NCBI RefSeq assembly: GCF_004923255.1
Contig: NZ_QYRT01000025.1
Coordinates: 1-54,436, forward strand
DNA length: 54,436 nucleotides
Origin: Subtercola vilae
GTDB taxonomy: Bacteria; Actinomycetota; Actinomycetes; Actinomycetales; Microbacteriaceae
Direction: 5' to 3'
Shown: piece after piece, positions 30,418 through 38,691 of the stretch
Numbering within the stretch: position 1 is the first letter of the stretch
Layout of the letters: every line of letters begins with the position of its first letter
Position numbers and translations under genes: made by a program
The notes under the pieces: model-generated
Told to the model about the DNA's origin: nothing
The model's input: the letters and a program-made list of their open reading frames with translations, nothing else
Databases searched by the model: none

Positions 30418-31314
30418 ATGACAGAGAACACGACCGACCGTCAGTGGCTGGATGCCCAGGGCGACCCCATCGACGAAGAAGACCGGGGGCTCGTCTACGA
30501 CGTTCGCACCCTGGTGAACCGCCGCAACGTGCTCGGGCTGTTCGGCGGCATCGCTACGGCGTCGCTTCTGGCGGCCTGCTCGACGCCGACATCCGCGGCG
30601 AGCGGAGCGACGGCCAGCGCGAACGCTTCAGCAACAGCGAGCGCCACGGCGGCGGCCACTGCATCGGCAACCGCAACGACCGCCGGCGACGTGACCGAGG
30701 TGCCAGACGAGACGGCCGGCCCTTACCCGGGCGACGGATCGAACGGGGTCGATGTGCTCGGCGACTCCGGCATCGTGCGCAGTGACATCCGGTCGAGTTT
30801 CGGGTCGTCGACGACGACCGCGCCGGGGGTGCCGTTGACCATTCAACTCGGTGTGCGCGATGCGTCGACGGGAGCAGCACTCACGGGTGCCGCGGTCTAT
30901 CTGTGGCACTGCGACCGTGATGGAGCGTATTCGCTCTACAGCAAAGGCATCACGTCAGAGAACTATCTGCGCGGGGTACAGGCGGTCGATGCATCGGGAA
31001 TCGTCACATTCACTTCGATCTTTCCGGCCTGTTACTCGGGTCGGTGGCCGCACATCCACTTCGAGGTGTACGCAAATGTAGCGACGGCGGTGGCTTCGGG
31101 CCCGATCGTCAAGACGTCGCAGATCGCGATGCCCAAAGAGACCTGCGACGTGGTTTACGCAACCAGTGGGTACGCGCAGAGTGTGAAGAACCTGGCGAGC
31201 GTGAGCCTCAGCACCGACAACGTATTCAGCGACGACGGGGCCATCCACCAGATCGCCACGGTGTCGGGGTCGGTTGACGCGGGGTTCACAGCCGCCCTGA
31301 CCGTCGGGGTGTGA
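30418..31314 (+). CDS. Intradiol ring-cleavage dioxygenase-like secreted lipoprotein
   Basis: 298 residues. A twin-arginine motif (NRRNVLGLFGG) and lipobox LLAAC at Cys54 predict Tat export and lipid anchoring. A Ser/Ala/Thr-rich spacer (55-95) leads to a catalytic domain with ETAGPYPG, VYLWHCDRDGAYSLYS, ENYLRGVQ and CYSGRWPHIHFEVY. Iron ligands of the family are two Tyr and two His; the HIH pair and candidate Tyr residues are visible. The substrate, probably a catechol, is unknown. Start is uncertain: GTG 30385 and ATG 30397 are in frame upstream; the ATG at 30418 leaves a short leader before the Tat motif. Confidence 0.85.
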   Translation: MTENTTDRQWLDAQGDPIDEEDRGLVYDVRTLVNRRNVLGLFGGIATASLLAACSTPTSAASGATASANASATASATAAATASATATTAGDVTEVPDETAGPYPGDGSNGVDVLGDSGIVRSDIRSSFGSSTTTAPGVPLTIQLGVRDASTGAALTGAAVYLWHCDRDGAYSLYSKGITSENYLRGVQAVDASGIVTFTSIFPACYSGRWPHIHFEVYANVATAVASGPIVKTSQIAMPKETCDVVYATSGYAQSVKNLASVSLSTDNVFSDDGAIHQIATVSGSVDAGFTAALTVGV

Positions 31315-31548
31315 TGCGCGCTGGGGTGGGCGAATGTAACGGTTTGGGCCACGAAATGTCAAGGGCAGCCGAGTTCTGCACAAATTGCGGCTCAAACGCC
31401 GTGTTTGCGCGGGTCTGATCGCGGTAGACGCTACGCTGACAGCAGCAATTGACCCCCAGTAACACCCCCATGACCCAGCGTCGGGCCACAGCTCCTCACG
31501 CTCTTCGACGGGTCGCCTCACCGTTCGATAAGAAACCAGGAGCACACA

Positions 31549-31701
31549 ATGACGTTGGCCCTCGTCTTAATCATTGTCACAGTGTGGGTGATTGTGTCGC
31601 TGCCGGTTGCGCTTATCATCGGTCGCATCCCGCGCTTAGCCGAACGGGCCGAGCTGCAGCGCTCACAGCCGACGGGTACCGTCGGTACCATCCCGCGCTG
31701 A
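31549..31701 (+). CDS. 50-residue membrane microprotein
   Basis: A small ORF with an ATG eight bases after AGGAG. It encodes MTLALVLIIVTVWVIVSLPV at the N-terminus, one membrane helix (about residues 3-25), then a short basic/polar tail (GRIPRLAERAELQRSQPTG, 25-43) ending at the TGA at 31699-31701. Good ribosome-binding site, clean topology and coding-like use of codons support a real gene. Function unknown. It stands alone, 30 bp from the convergent hydrolase. The segment 31315-31548 upstream shows no other gene. Confidence 0.65.
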   Translation: MTLALVLIIVTVWVIVSLPVALIIGRIPRLAERAELQRSQPTGTVGTIPR

Positions 31702-31731
31702 ACGCGGTTGTGATCACGCGCTGAGAGCGAC

Positions 31732-32532
31732 TCAGACGCGGGCTGCCACCAGCGCGGTGAGCAGTACGCGCAGCTGACCGGCTGGCGCTCCTGGGTCTTC
31801 GGGGTGCCACTGCACGCCCAAGACCGGCGCGGTGATGTGCTCGAGCGCCTCGGCTGTTCCGTCGGGTGCCACGGCAGCGACCATGAGGCCCTCGCCAAGA
31901 GTCGACACGGCTTGGTGGTGCGCGCTCTGCACCCGGATGCCGGTGCTGCCGAAACGCGCCGCGAGAGTGCTGGCCGCATCCAGTTCGACCGCGTGAGACG
32001 ACATGGTCGCCGACACTGCGACGCCCGTACGCCGGTGCAGCCCGGTCTCGTCGAGATGCTGCGTGAGGGTGCCGCCGAGCGCCACATTGATGATCTGGTG
32101 CCCCCGGCAGATGCCGAGAAGCGGTGTCTTTCGTTCGACCGCACGCCGAACGAGCGCGATCTGGCCGAGATCGGCCTCGGTCGAATGTGCGCCTTCGGCC
32201 GGGTATCCGGATGCCCCACCATAGAATCGCGGGTCAACGTCTTCGCCGCCCATGATCACCACGGCGTCGGCGTCGTCGGTGAGCGCAAGAAGCGCTCGTG
32301 GGCCGAGGTCGGCCGCGGCCAGCCGGGTCACCTCGAAGCCGAGTTCGGTCGCCTCGCGCACCACACGCGAGTTGAGCACGTCGACGTACGAGTGGTATTC
32401 GGGTCGGGTCGGGCGATGCGCAGAAACCTCGACCACGACCAGTCGGCGGCGTTCGAGGTGCTCGGCCCGAGCTTCCGGCGTGCGGGTGATAGAACCGAAG
32501 ACAGCGCCAGGGGCAGCCGATGTGAGTGTCAT
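31732..32532 (-). CDS. Class-I glutamine amidotransferase-like hydrolase (gamma-glutamyl-GABA hydrolase family)
   Basis: 266 residues. The peptidase C26 pattern is present: MGGEDVDPRFYGG, the nucleophile elbow LLGICRGHQIINVALGG (Cys), SAHHQAVSTLGEGL, and VLGVQWHPEDP (His and Glu). Homologues release GABA or glutamate from gamma-glutamyl substrates in putrescine use. The start was set at the ATG at 32532 after GAGGAGG. It stands divergent from the arginase-family gene, with 195 bp between. Confidence 0.9.
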   Translation of the reverse strand: MTLTSAAPGAVFGSITRTPEARAEHLERRRLVVVEVSAHRPTRPEYHSYVDVLNSRVVREATELGFEVTRLAAADLGPRALLALTDDADAVVIMGGEDVDPRFYGGASGYPAEGAHSTEADLGQIALVRRAVERKTPLLGICRGHQIINVALGGTLTQHLDETGLHRRTGVAVSATMSSHAVELDAASTLAARFGSTGIRVQSAHHQAVSTLGEGLMVAAVAPDGTAEALEHITAPVLGVQWHPEDPGAPAGQLRVLLTALVAARV

Positions 32533-32727
32533 GCTGCGCCCTCCTCGTGCATCAACGGTGCTCAGCAGGCTCGACGCCCGCACGTGTTCCTACAGTCAAC
32601 GCTGCCGTCGCCCCGCCCGCCACCGGGCGCGTAACGCGGTGTCACACTTCTGCGTCGCGCTTCTGCCGCAGAAACGACTTCTGAAGCGCCCCGGCCGCGC
32701 GGGCCGGCGCCGTGCCAGACTGAGATC

Positions 32728-33678
32728 GTGCCAGCTACGTTTCTTGTTGTCCCCGAGTGGCAGGGCTCCGGTTCGAGCCGCGCCATGCAGCTCATCGACG
32801 GTGCCGACGCCATTGCGGGCGACCTCCCCGCGGCCGTGACCCGGCGTGTGAGCGTTCCCCTCGGTTCGGGTGAGAGCCTCGGTACCGGGGTGAGTCGCAT
32901 CAGTGCGCTGCACACGGTGCGCGACGCGGTGGCGCAGGCGCTCGACCAGCTGGCGGCCGCTGCCGCGATCGATGCCGTCAACGCCACTGCCGATCCCGAT
33001 CCCGATCCCGATCCCGATCCCGATCCCGCGAGCATCCCCCGCCCGCGCGCCGACATCGTCGTCACCATCGGCGGCGACTGTGGAGTCGAACTCGCCCCCA
33101 TCACGGCCGCAAAGCGCACCCACCCGAAGCTGGCCGTGGTCTGGCTGGATGCCCACGCCGACCTGCTCACCCCCGAAACCTCCGACACCGGAGCCTTCTC
33201 AGGTATGACGCTTCGCACCCTGCTCGGCGAGGGCTCAGAGCTGCTCGTTGCGGCACCGGGGCAGCGCCTCGAGCCGTCGCACGTGGTACTGGCCGGGGTG
33301 CGCTCCTTCGACGATGCCGAAGAGGAGTACATCCGGAAGCACAGCATCACCCTTGTCGACGTCGACGCTCTCTCGCAGAGCGAAGAACTGGAGCGGGGCG
33401 ATGCTCTCGTCGAGGCGATTCGGGCCACCGGTGCCGACAGCGTCTACCTGCACGTCGACCTCGATGTGCTCGACCCCGCCGAGATTGCGGGCATCAGTTT
33501 TCCTGAGCCGTTCGGCGTCACCGTTGCAGCCCTCGTCGAGAACATCACCGCCGTGCGCCGGGCGTTCGCGCTGGTCGGTGCCGGCATCACCCAATTCGCC
33601 CCTTCGAGCCCCGATGCCGCGTCCGACGACCTGTCAGCGGTGCTGCGCATCATCTCGGCGCTGACCCGCGCACTCTGA
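32728..33678 (+). CDS. Arginase/agmatinase-family hydrolase, GGDCG variant
   Basis: 316 residues from GTG. Metal-binding motifs are DAHADL and HVDLDVLDP as in arginase and agmatinase, but the first motif, GGDH in the family, is GGDCGVEL, replacing a manganese-ligand histidine by cysteine. Such GGDC members occur in actinobacteria and their substrate is unknown. An Asp-Pro repeat (six units) lies just before this motif. The divergent neighbour is a gamma-glutamyl-GABA-type hydrolase, so a role in amine or guanidino-compound breakdown is a reasonable guess. Confidence 0.82.
   Translation: MPATFLVVPEWQGSGSSRAMQLIDGADAIAGDLPAAVTRRVSVPLGSGESLGTGVSRISALHTVRDAVAQALDQLAAAAAIDAVNATADPDPDPDPDPDPASIPRPRADIVVTIGGDCGVELAPITAAKRTHPKLAVVWLDAHADLLTPETSDTGAFSGMTLRTLLGEGSELLVAAPGQRLEPSHVVLAGVRSFDDAEEEYIRKHSITLVDVDALSQSEELERGDALVEAIRATGADSVYLHVDLDVLDPAEIAGISFPEPFGVTVAALVENITAVRRAFALVGAGITQFAPSSPDAASDDLSAVLRIISALTRAL
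32992..33027 (+). repeat. Hexanucleotide repeat, six copies of GATCCC
   Basis: Six perfect GATCCC units in the arginase-family gene code for Asp-Pro repeats. The 6-bp unit keeps the frame when copies are gained or lost. Confidence 0.95.
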
Positions 33679-33728
33679 CCCATACGCTGACCGGCGCACC
33701 CTGACCAGGGCACTCCGACCCGCACGCT
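33661..33728 (+). repeat. Degenerate 12-15 bp tandem repeat spanning a stop codon
   Basis: About five imperfect units related to CTGACCCGCGCACT. The first encodes the last residues (LTRAL) and the TGA of the arginase-family gene; the others continue into the intergenic region. Confidence 0.7.
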
Positions 33729-33869
33729 CGTGCCGGCACTCGGCTCTACTCCCCCGGGCCCACGCTGGCAAGCGTCGCACGCCATTCAGACGCCTGTCAC
33801 ACCCCGGCGCTAGTGTGAGACGAAACCCGCTGCCGGCGCACCCCGCGCCCGGCCGTCGAGAGGAACACC

Positions 33870-35339
33870 GTGGCCACACCAGACTCTGGCAGCACATTCG
33901 ACGTCATCGTCATCGGCGCCGGCGCCGTGGGCGAGAACGTTGCAGACCGCGCAAAGCAGGGCGGCTTGAGTGTCGCCCTCGTCGAAGCCGAACTGGTGGG
34001 CGGCGAGTGCTCGTACTGGGCCTGCATGCCGTCGAAGGCGTTGCTCCGAAGCGGCGCGGTCGTTCGTGCGGCGCAGAAGGTGGGCGGCGCGCGTGAGGCC
34101 GTCACCGGCAGCATCGACGTGCAGGCCGTGCTGAAGCGGCGCAACTCCACGGTGAACAACTTCGACGACTCCAGCCAGGCCGACTGGGTGAAGGGTGCCG
34201 GGCTCGAACTCGTTCGCGGCCACGCCCGCTTCACCGGGGTCAAGACGATCGAGGTCACCGCGCCCGACGGCACGATCAGCACCCTCACCGCTCGCCACGC
34301 TGTCGTCGTCTCCACCGGTTCTGCCGCTCTGCTGCCCGACATTCCGGGCCTTCGCGACGCGAGCCCGTGGAGCAGCCGCGAAGCCACCTCGTCAAAGGTC
34401 GTTCCGGCGCGACTCGCCATCATGGGCGGCGGGGTTGTCGGTGCCGAGATGGCCACGGCCTACGCCTCACTCGGATCGCAGGTCACCCTGCTCTCCCGCA
34501 GCGGCCTGCTCGGCAACCAAGAACCGTTCGCCGGTGAGATGGTGCGCGACGCGCTCATCGAGCTGGGCGCCGACGTGAAGATCGGCGTCAACGTCACCGC
34601 GGTCAGCCGTAACGGCGCTGGTGGCGAAGTCACGCTCACCCTCGATGACGGCAGTCAGCTCGTCGTCGACGAACTGCTTGTGGCCGTCGGCCGCACGCCG
34701 AACACCGGCGACCTGGGGCTGTCGAGCATCGGTCTCGAGCCGAACAGCTGGCTGAACACCGACGACACGCTTCTGGTTCAGGATGCCGATCAAAAGCCCC
34801 TCGAGGGTGAGTGGCTCTACGCCACCGGCGACGTCAACCACCGCGCACTCCTCACTCACCAGGGCAAGTACCAGGCCCGGGCAGCCGGAGACGTCATCGC
34901 CGCCCGCGCCCTCGGCAAGCCCCTGTCGACCGGCCCCTGGGGCGCCCACGTCGCCACAGCAGACCACGAAGCCGTGCCGCAGGTGACCTTCACCGACCCC
35001 GAGGTCGCCTCCGTCGGTCTCACGGCAGCGGCGGCAGAGAAGGCCGGCTACCGCACGAAGGTCGTCGACTACAACATCGGCTGGGTGGCCGGGGCGTCTG
35101 TCACGGCCGACGGCTACACGGGCCAGGCCCGCATGGTGGTCGACGAAGACCGTCAGGTCGTTCTCGGTGTCACCTTTGTCGGCCAAGAGGTCGCTGAGCT
35201 GCTGCACTCCGCCACGGTGGCGGTGGTGGGTGAGGTTCCGCTCTCCCGTCTGTGGCACGCGGTGCCGTCGTACCCGACGATCAGCGAGGTGTGGTTGCGA
35301 CTGCTCGAGACCTACGGCCGCGATGCGTCGAGCTTCTAA
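33870..35339 (+). CDS. Pyridine nucleotide-disulfide oxidoreductase
   Basis: 489 residues from GTG after GAGAGGAA. FAD-binding GAGAVGENVADRA, the redox-active disulfide as GGECSYWACMPSKALLR, NAD(P)-binding GGGVVGAEMATAYAS, the second FAD motif LYATGDVNHRAL and the C-terminal dimerisation domain (HAVPSYPTISEVWLRLLE) are in order. The family includes dihydrolipoamide dehydrogenase and mercuric reductase; spacing around the cysteines (CSYWAC) differs from classic lipoamide enzymes (CxNxGCxPS), so the substrate is not assigned. Confidence 0.92.
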   Translation: MATPDSGSTFDVIVIGAGAVGENVADRAKQGGLSVALVEAELVGGECSYWACMPSKALLRSGAVVRAAQKVGGAREAVTGSIDVQAVLKRRNSTVNNFDDSSQADWVKGAGLELVRGHARFTGVKTIEVTAPDGTISTLTARHAVVVSTGSAALLPDIPGLRDASPWSSREATSSKVVPARLAIMGGGVVGAEMATAYASLGSQVTLLSRSGLLGNQEPFAGEMVRDALIELGADVKIGVNVTAVSRNGAGGEVTLTLDDGSQLVVDELLVAVGRTPNTGDLGLSSIGLEPNSWLNTDDTLLVQDADQKPLEGEWLYATGDVNHRALLTHQGKYQARAAGDVIAARALGKPLSTGPWGAHVATADHEAVPQVTFTDPEVASVGLTAAAAEKAGYRTKVVDYNIGWVAGASVTADGYTGQARMVVDEDRQVVLGVTFVGQEVAELLHSATVAVVGEVPLSRLWHAVPSYPTISEVWLRLLETYGRDASSF

Positions 35340-35342
35340 GCT

Positions 35343-35750
35343 GTGGGCATCCAGACCCTGAAGGCGCTGGGCCGCGCTTACGCGGTGCCGGCACTGAAAT
35401 CGGCCCTCATCGCCCCTCCGCTCGCGCGGGCCGGGTTTCTGTACGCGACGCTTGTGGGTGTCGTGTGGGGTGCCGTGCTCAGCACCGGTCGCATTCGCCG
35501 CGTGAACGGCTTGTTCGTGTTCACCGGTGTTCCGCAATGGGCGTTCTCGCGCGGCGGGTCGTGCATCGGTGGGGTCTACCTCACCGACACGAACGCCGCG
35601 GCTACCGTGCTCGAGCACGAGGCCGTGCACCGCGAGCAGTGGATGCGGTACGGCCTGCTCTTTCCTCTGCTGTACTTTCGGGCCGGAACCGACCCGCTCA
35701 CAAACAGGTTCGAGATCGAGGCAGGCCTCGAGAAGGGTGGTTACCGGTGA
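35343..35750 (+). CDS. Small membrane-associated protein with HExxH motif
   Basis: 135 residues. An N-terminal hydrophobic segment (about 30-47, FLYATLVGVVWGAVLSTG) is followed by VFTGVPQWAFSRGGSCIGGVYLTD and VLEHEAVHREQWMRYGLLFPLLYF. HEAVH is an HExxH zinc motif; DPLTNRFEIEAGLEKGGYR ends the protein. Relatives in actinobacteria are uncharacterised and sometimes carry misleading redox names. It starts 3 nt after the flavoprotein and its stop overlaps the SDR start (GTGA), so the three form an operon. Confidence 0.7.
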   Translation: MGIQTLKALGRAYAVPALKSALIAPPLARAGFLYATLVGVVWGAVLSTGRIRRVNGLFVFTGVPQWAFSRGGSCIGGVYLTDTNAAATVLEHEAVHREQWMRYGLLFPLLYFRAGTDPLTNRFEIEAGLEKGGYR

Positions 35751-36670
35751 ACGGTATGCCAGATGACACCGGCAGGTCAGGGGCGACAGGGTCGACAGGG
35801 TCGACAGGGTCGACAGGCATGTCGGGCAAGACCGTCGTCATCACGGGCGGGAGCTCGGGCATCGGCCGTGCGGCCGCTCGCGCGCTGGCCGCTGACGGCG
35901 CCCGCGTGGCGGTGGTGGGTCGCAACCCCGAACGCACGCACCAGGTTGCCGACGAGATCGGCGGCGAAGCATTTCTCGCCGACTTCGACCGGCTCGACGA
36001 CGTGCGCAGGCTCGCGGATGCCCTACTCACCCGCTTCGCACGAATCGACGTGCTGGCGAACAACGCCGGCGGCCTCATCTCGAAGCGGGCTGACACCGTC
36101 GATGGCCACGAGCGCACGATTCAGAGCAACCATTTCGCGCCGTTCCTGCTGACCAACCTGCTGTTGCCCCGGCTGCGGCAGAACGCCGCCGAGGCGCCGG
36201 TGCGCATCATCGCGACGGCCAGCAGCGCTAACTCATTCGGCCGGCTGCGGCTCGACGACCTCGATCTGCGCCACAGGCGCTGGCTCGCGGGCTGGAGCGC
36301 CTATGGGCAGGCGAAGCTGGCCAACATCGTCTTCACCGAAGAGCTCGCCCGGCGAACGGCGGGCAGCGGTATTGAGGCGTACAGCTTTCACCCTGGGTTC
36401 GTTGCGACGTCATTCGGGGCCGACACCGCCCTGCTGAAGTTCGCCAACACGGTCGGCGGCGGGCGGCTCGGGCTGAGCCCCGAAGCGGGCGCGGTGCCAC
36501 TCGTGCAGCTCGCTTCGGTACCCAACGTGGGCTCCCCCAGCGGAACCTACTTCAGCCAGCTGAAGCCGAACGGGCACACCGCCCGGCAGGCGGGTGACGC
36601 GGCGCTGGCGTCGGCCTTCTGGGCAGCGTCAGAGCGTGCGGTCGGCTGGAGCGCACCGCCCACGGCCTGA
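35747..36670 (+). CDS. Short-chain dehydrogenase/reductase
   Basis: 307 residues. Cofactor loop TGGSSGIGRAAARAL; NNAGG; catalytic Ser in ATASSANSFG; YGQAK (Tyr and Lys). It belongs to the retinol-dehydrogenase-like SDR type. The first ~25 residues form a Gly/Ser/Thr repeat (GSTGSTGST) ahead of MSGKTVVITGG, encoded by 9-bp repeats at about 35788-35818. The GTG at 35747 overlaps the previous stop; an ATG at 35756 or at the MSGK position is also possible. Confidence 0.88.
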   Translation: MNGMPDDTGRSGATGSTGSTGSTGMSGKTVVITGGSSGIGRAAARALAADGARVAVVGRNPERTHQVADEIGGEAFLADFDRLDDVRRLADALLTRFARIDVLANNAGGLISKRADTVDGHERTIQSNHFAPFLLTNLLLPRLRQNAAEAPVRIIATASSANSFGRLRLDDLDLRHRRWLAGWSAYGQAKLANIVFTEELARRTAGSGIEAYSFHPGFVATSFGADTALLKFANTVGGGRLGLSPEAGAVPLVQLASVPNVGSPSGTYFSQLKPNGHTARQAGDAALASAFWAASERAVGWSAPPTA

Positions 36671-36711
36671 TCACTGGCCCGATGCCAACCGCCACCGCTG
36701 GGCGAAGTCTG

Positions 36712-37152
36712 TCAGCGAACGAAGGTGCCGGAGCCGGTGCTGCTGCCGATGCGATCGACCATGTCGAGACGCAGTTCGTGGACTAGGGCATCCGTGCCGT
36801 CGATGAAGACGACCAGTTCGCCGCCGTCGACCTCGAGGTCACCGGTCGACATCTCGCTGACCCAGGCACGAACCGCGCGCCCCAAGGCTTGGCCCGGCCG
36901 GCATGTCTCGCAGGTGCCGGGCTCTCCCGAGCGGGTCTCGCGCACGAGCCACGCCACGGTGATGAGTTCGGGGGTCTCGAATGGCACGATCTCTGCCGCG
37001 CTGGCAACCTCGACGAAGACCTGCCCGCGTACCCGCTCACCCAAACCGCTGGCGAGGTGCTGCAGGGTCGCAATCGACGATGTGGTGCCCGCCAGAAGTA
37101 CCCGACTGGTGCCCTCGGTGGCCGTCACTAGGCCATTCATCACTACACTCAT
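36712..37152 (-). CDS. Stand-alone siderophore-interacting protein (SIP) domain
   Basis: 146 residues. Matches the C-terminal nucleotide-binding half of siderophore-interacting ferric reductases: RVLLAGTTSSIATLQHLASGLGERVRGQVFVEVASAAEIVPF, then AWVSEMSTGDLEVDGGELVVFIDGT. The flavin-binding N-terminal domain is absent, so it may act with a separate reductase. The start may be ATG 37152 or ATG 37140. A DtxR/IdeR-type iron box lies immediately upstream, so iron starvation probably turns it on. The mRNA looks leaderless. Confidence 0.78.
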   Translation of the reverse strand: MSVVMNGLVTATEGTSRVLLAGTTSSIATLQHLASGLGERVRGQVFVEVASAAEIVPFETPELITVAWLVRETRSGEPGTCETCRPGQALGRAVRAWVSEMSTGDLEVDGGELVVFIDGTDALVHELRLDMVDRIGSSTGSGTFVR

Positions 37153-37164
37153 TGTGATTCAAGC

Positions 37165-37183
37165 ATAGGCTTGCCTTACCTAA
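37165..37183 (-). promoter_or_regulatory. DtxR/IdeR-type iron box
   Basis: 15 of 19 bases match the actinobacterial iron-box consensus (TTAGGTTAGGCTAACCTAA). The site lies between TTGCGT (37186-37191, -35) and TATGCT (37162-37167, -10), with an 18-base spacer, all on the minus strand. Confidence 0.75.
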
Positions 37184-37242
37184 CAACGCAAGCGCCTGAT
37201 GCTGCGAAAACCACGTGAACGGGCCCGCCGACGGTTGCGTGA

Positions 37243-38682
37243 TCAGCCGCGGGCGTTCCAGACGGGCGGGTGCACGAGGTCCCAGCGGAGACGGCGTTCG
37301 AGCTGACGCCCGATGGCGAACAGGGTCGCCTCGCCGCCCGGCCGCCCGATGAGCTGCACGCCGAGCGGCAACCCGGCGGCGGTTGTCCCCACGGGCAGTG
37401 TGATGGCCGGCAGGCCTGTGACATTCACGAACGACGTGAAGGGCGTGTACTGCACTTGCTGCGCGAAGTTGTGCTCGCCGTCGACCGCGTCGAACCAGCC
37501 CACGGGTCGCGGTGGCAGCGCCAGGGTCGGTGTGACGATCGCGTCGAAGCTCGCGAACTGTTCGATGACTGAGCGTTCGTAGGCCGAGAGCGTCGACAGT
37601 GCCTGCGCGAGGTCGGCCGCACTCAGTTCACGCCCGCGGTGCATCAGCCAGCGCGTCAGCGGTTCGAGCAGGTGCTCGTTCGAGTCATCGGCGGGCAGCA
37701 GTGCCGCACCGGCCTGCCAGATGGTGCGAAAAGCGGGGGCGTACTGCTCGCTCGGCGGCAGCGACACCTGTTCGAGCCCGTGGCCGAGCGAGGCGAGCAG
37801 CCCCAGCGTCTGCTCGTAGGTCTGCCGCACCTCGGAGTCGATGGTGATCTCGTAGGCGGTGTCCCACGGCGACTCGAGCAGGCTGCCCAGCTGAAAGCGG
37901 CCTTCGCCGCGGATGGCCGCCCCGAGGTACTGCCCGTCGGAGTTCTCGGGGGCGCGCAGGCTGAAGTGGTGCCGGGGGCGGGAGCCGTTCGGGCTGATCA
38001 TGCCGTCAAGCAGCAGTGCGGCATCCGACACCGTTCTGGCCAGCGGGCCTCCGACGGGCAGCCCGGCCAGCGCGCCGATGCCCGACGTCGAGGGAACCAG
38101 GCCACGCGTGGGTTTCACGCCCACGAGCCCGGTGGCTGCGGCGGGAATGCGAATGGAGCCGCCGCCGTCGCTGCCCGGCGCGAACGGCAGCATGCCGGAG
38201 GCCACGGCCACCGCTGCTCCGCCACTGGAACCACCCGGGCCGAGCGTGGGGTCGTAGGGGTTACGAGCGGGCGGCGCCACGAGGTTCTCGGTGTAACTCG
38301 GCAGGCCGAACTCGGGCGTGGCCGTCTTGCCGAGGCTCACCCCGCCGGCCGCGTCGAGCACCTCGGCGATCTCGTCGGATTCGTCTGGAACAAAATTCTC
38401 GAACAGCCGCGAACCGAAGGTGGTGCGAACCCCCGCCCGGCGCACGAGGTCTTTGTCACCGAACGGCAAACCCCAGAGAGTGCTGCTGCGAGGAACTTCG
38501 TCTTCGACGTACCGCGCCCGCTCGCGGGCCTTCTCGGCCGTGACCTCGTGAAAGGCGCCCAGCTGGGGATTCAGCCGTTCGATGCGTGCCAGGTAGTGGT
38601 CGGTCAGTTCGAGAACGCCCACCTCGCCCGTCTGTAGGAGCGCGTACTGTTCGAGGGCAGTGAGATCGTGCAGCTCTGACAT
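37243..38682 (-). CDS. Amidase-signature hydrolase
   Basis: 479 residues. The Ser-cisSer-Lys triad is visible as Lys in GLPFGDKDLVRRAG and two Ser in GPGGSSGGAAVAVASG; the strand GSDGGGSIRIPAAATGLVGVKPTRGLV completes the signature. Homologues hydrolyse amides, including indoleacetamide or the GatA reaction, but a GatA role is unlikely as no GatB/C is nearby. Last gene of the six-gene operon, 9 nt after the HEAT gene. Confidence 0.92.
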   Translation of the reverse strand: MSELHDLTALEQYALLQTGEVGVLELTDHYLARIERLNPQLGAFHEVTAEKARERARYVEDEVPRSSTLWGLPFGDKDLVRRAGVRTTFGSRLFENFVPDESDEIAEVLDAAGGVSLGKTATPEFGLPSYTENLVAPPARNPYDPTLGPGGSSGGAAVAVASGMLPFAPGSDGGGSIRIPAAATGLVGVKPTRGLVPSTSGIGALAGLPVGGPLARTVSDAALLLDGMISPNGSRPRHHFSLRAPENSDGQYLGAAIRGEGRFQLGSLLESPWDTAYEITIDSEVRQTYEQTLGLLASLGHGLEQVSLPPSEQYAPAFRTIWQAGAALLPADDSNEHLLEPLTRWLMHRGRELSAADLAQALSTLSAYERSVIEQFASFDAIVTPTLALPPRPVGWFDAVDGEHNFAQQVQYTPFTSFVNVTGLPAITLPVGTTAAGLPLGVQLIGRPGGEATLFAIGRQLERRLRWDLVHPPVWNARG

Positions 38683-38691
38683 GCTCCGAGC

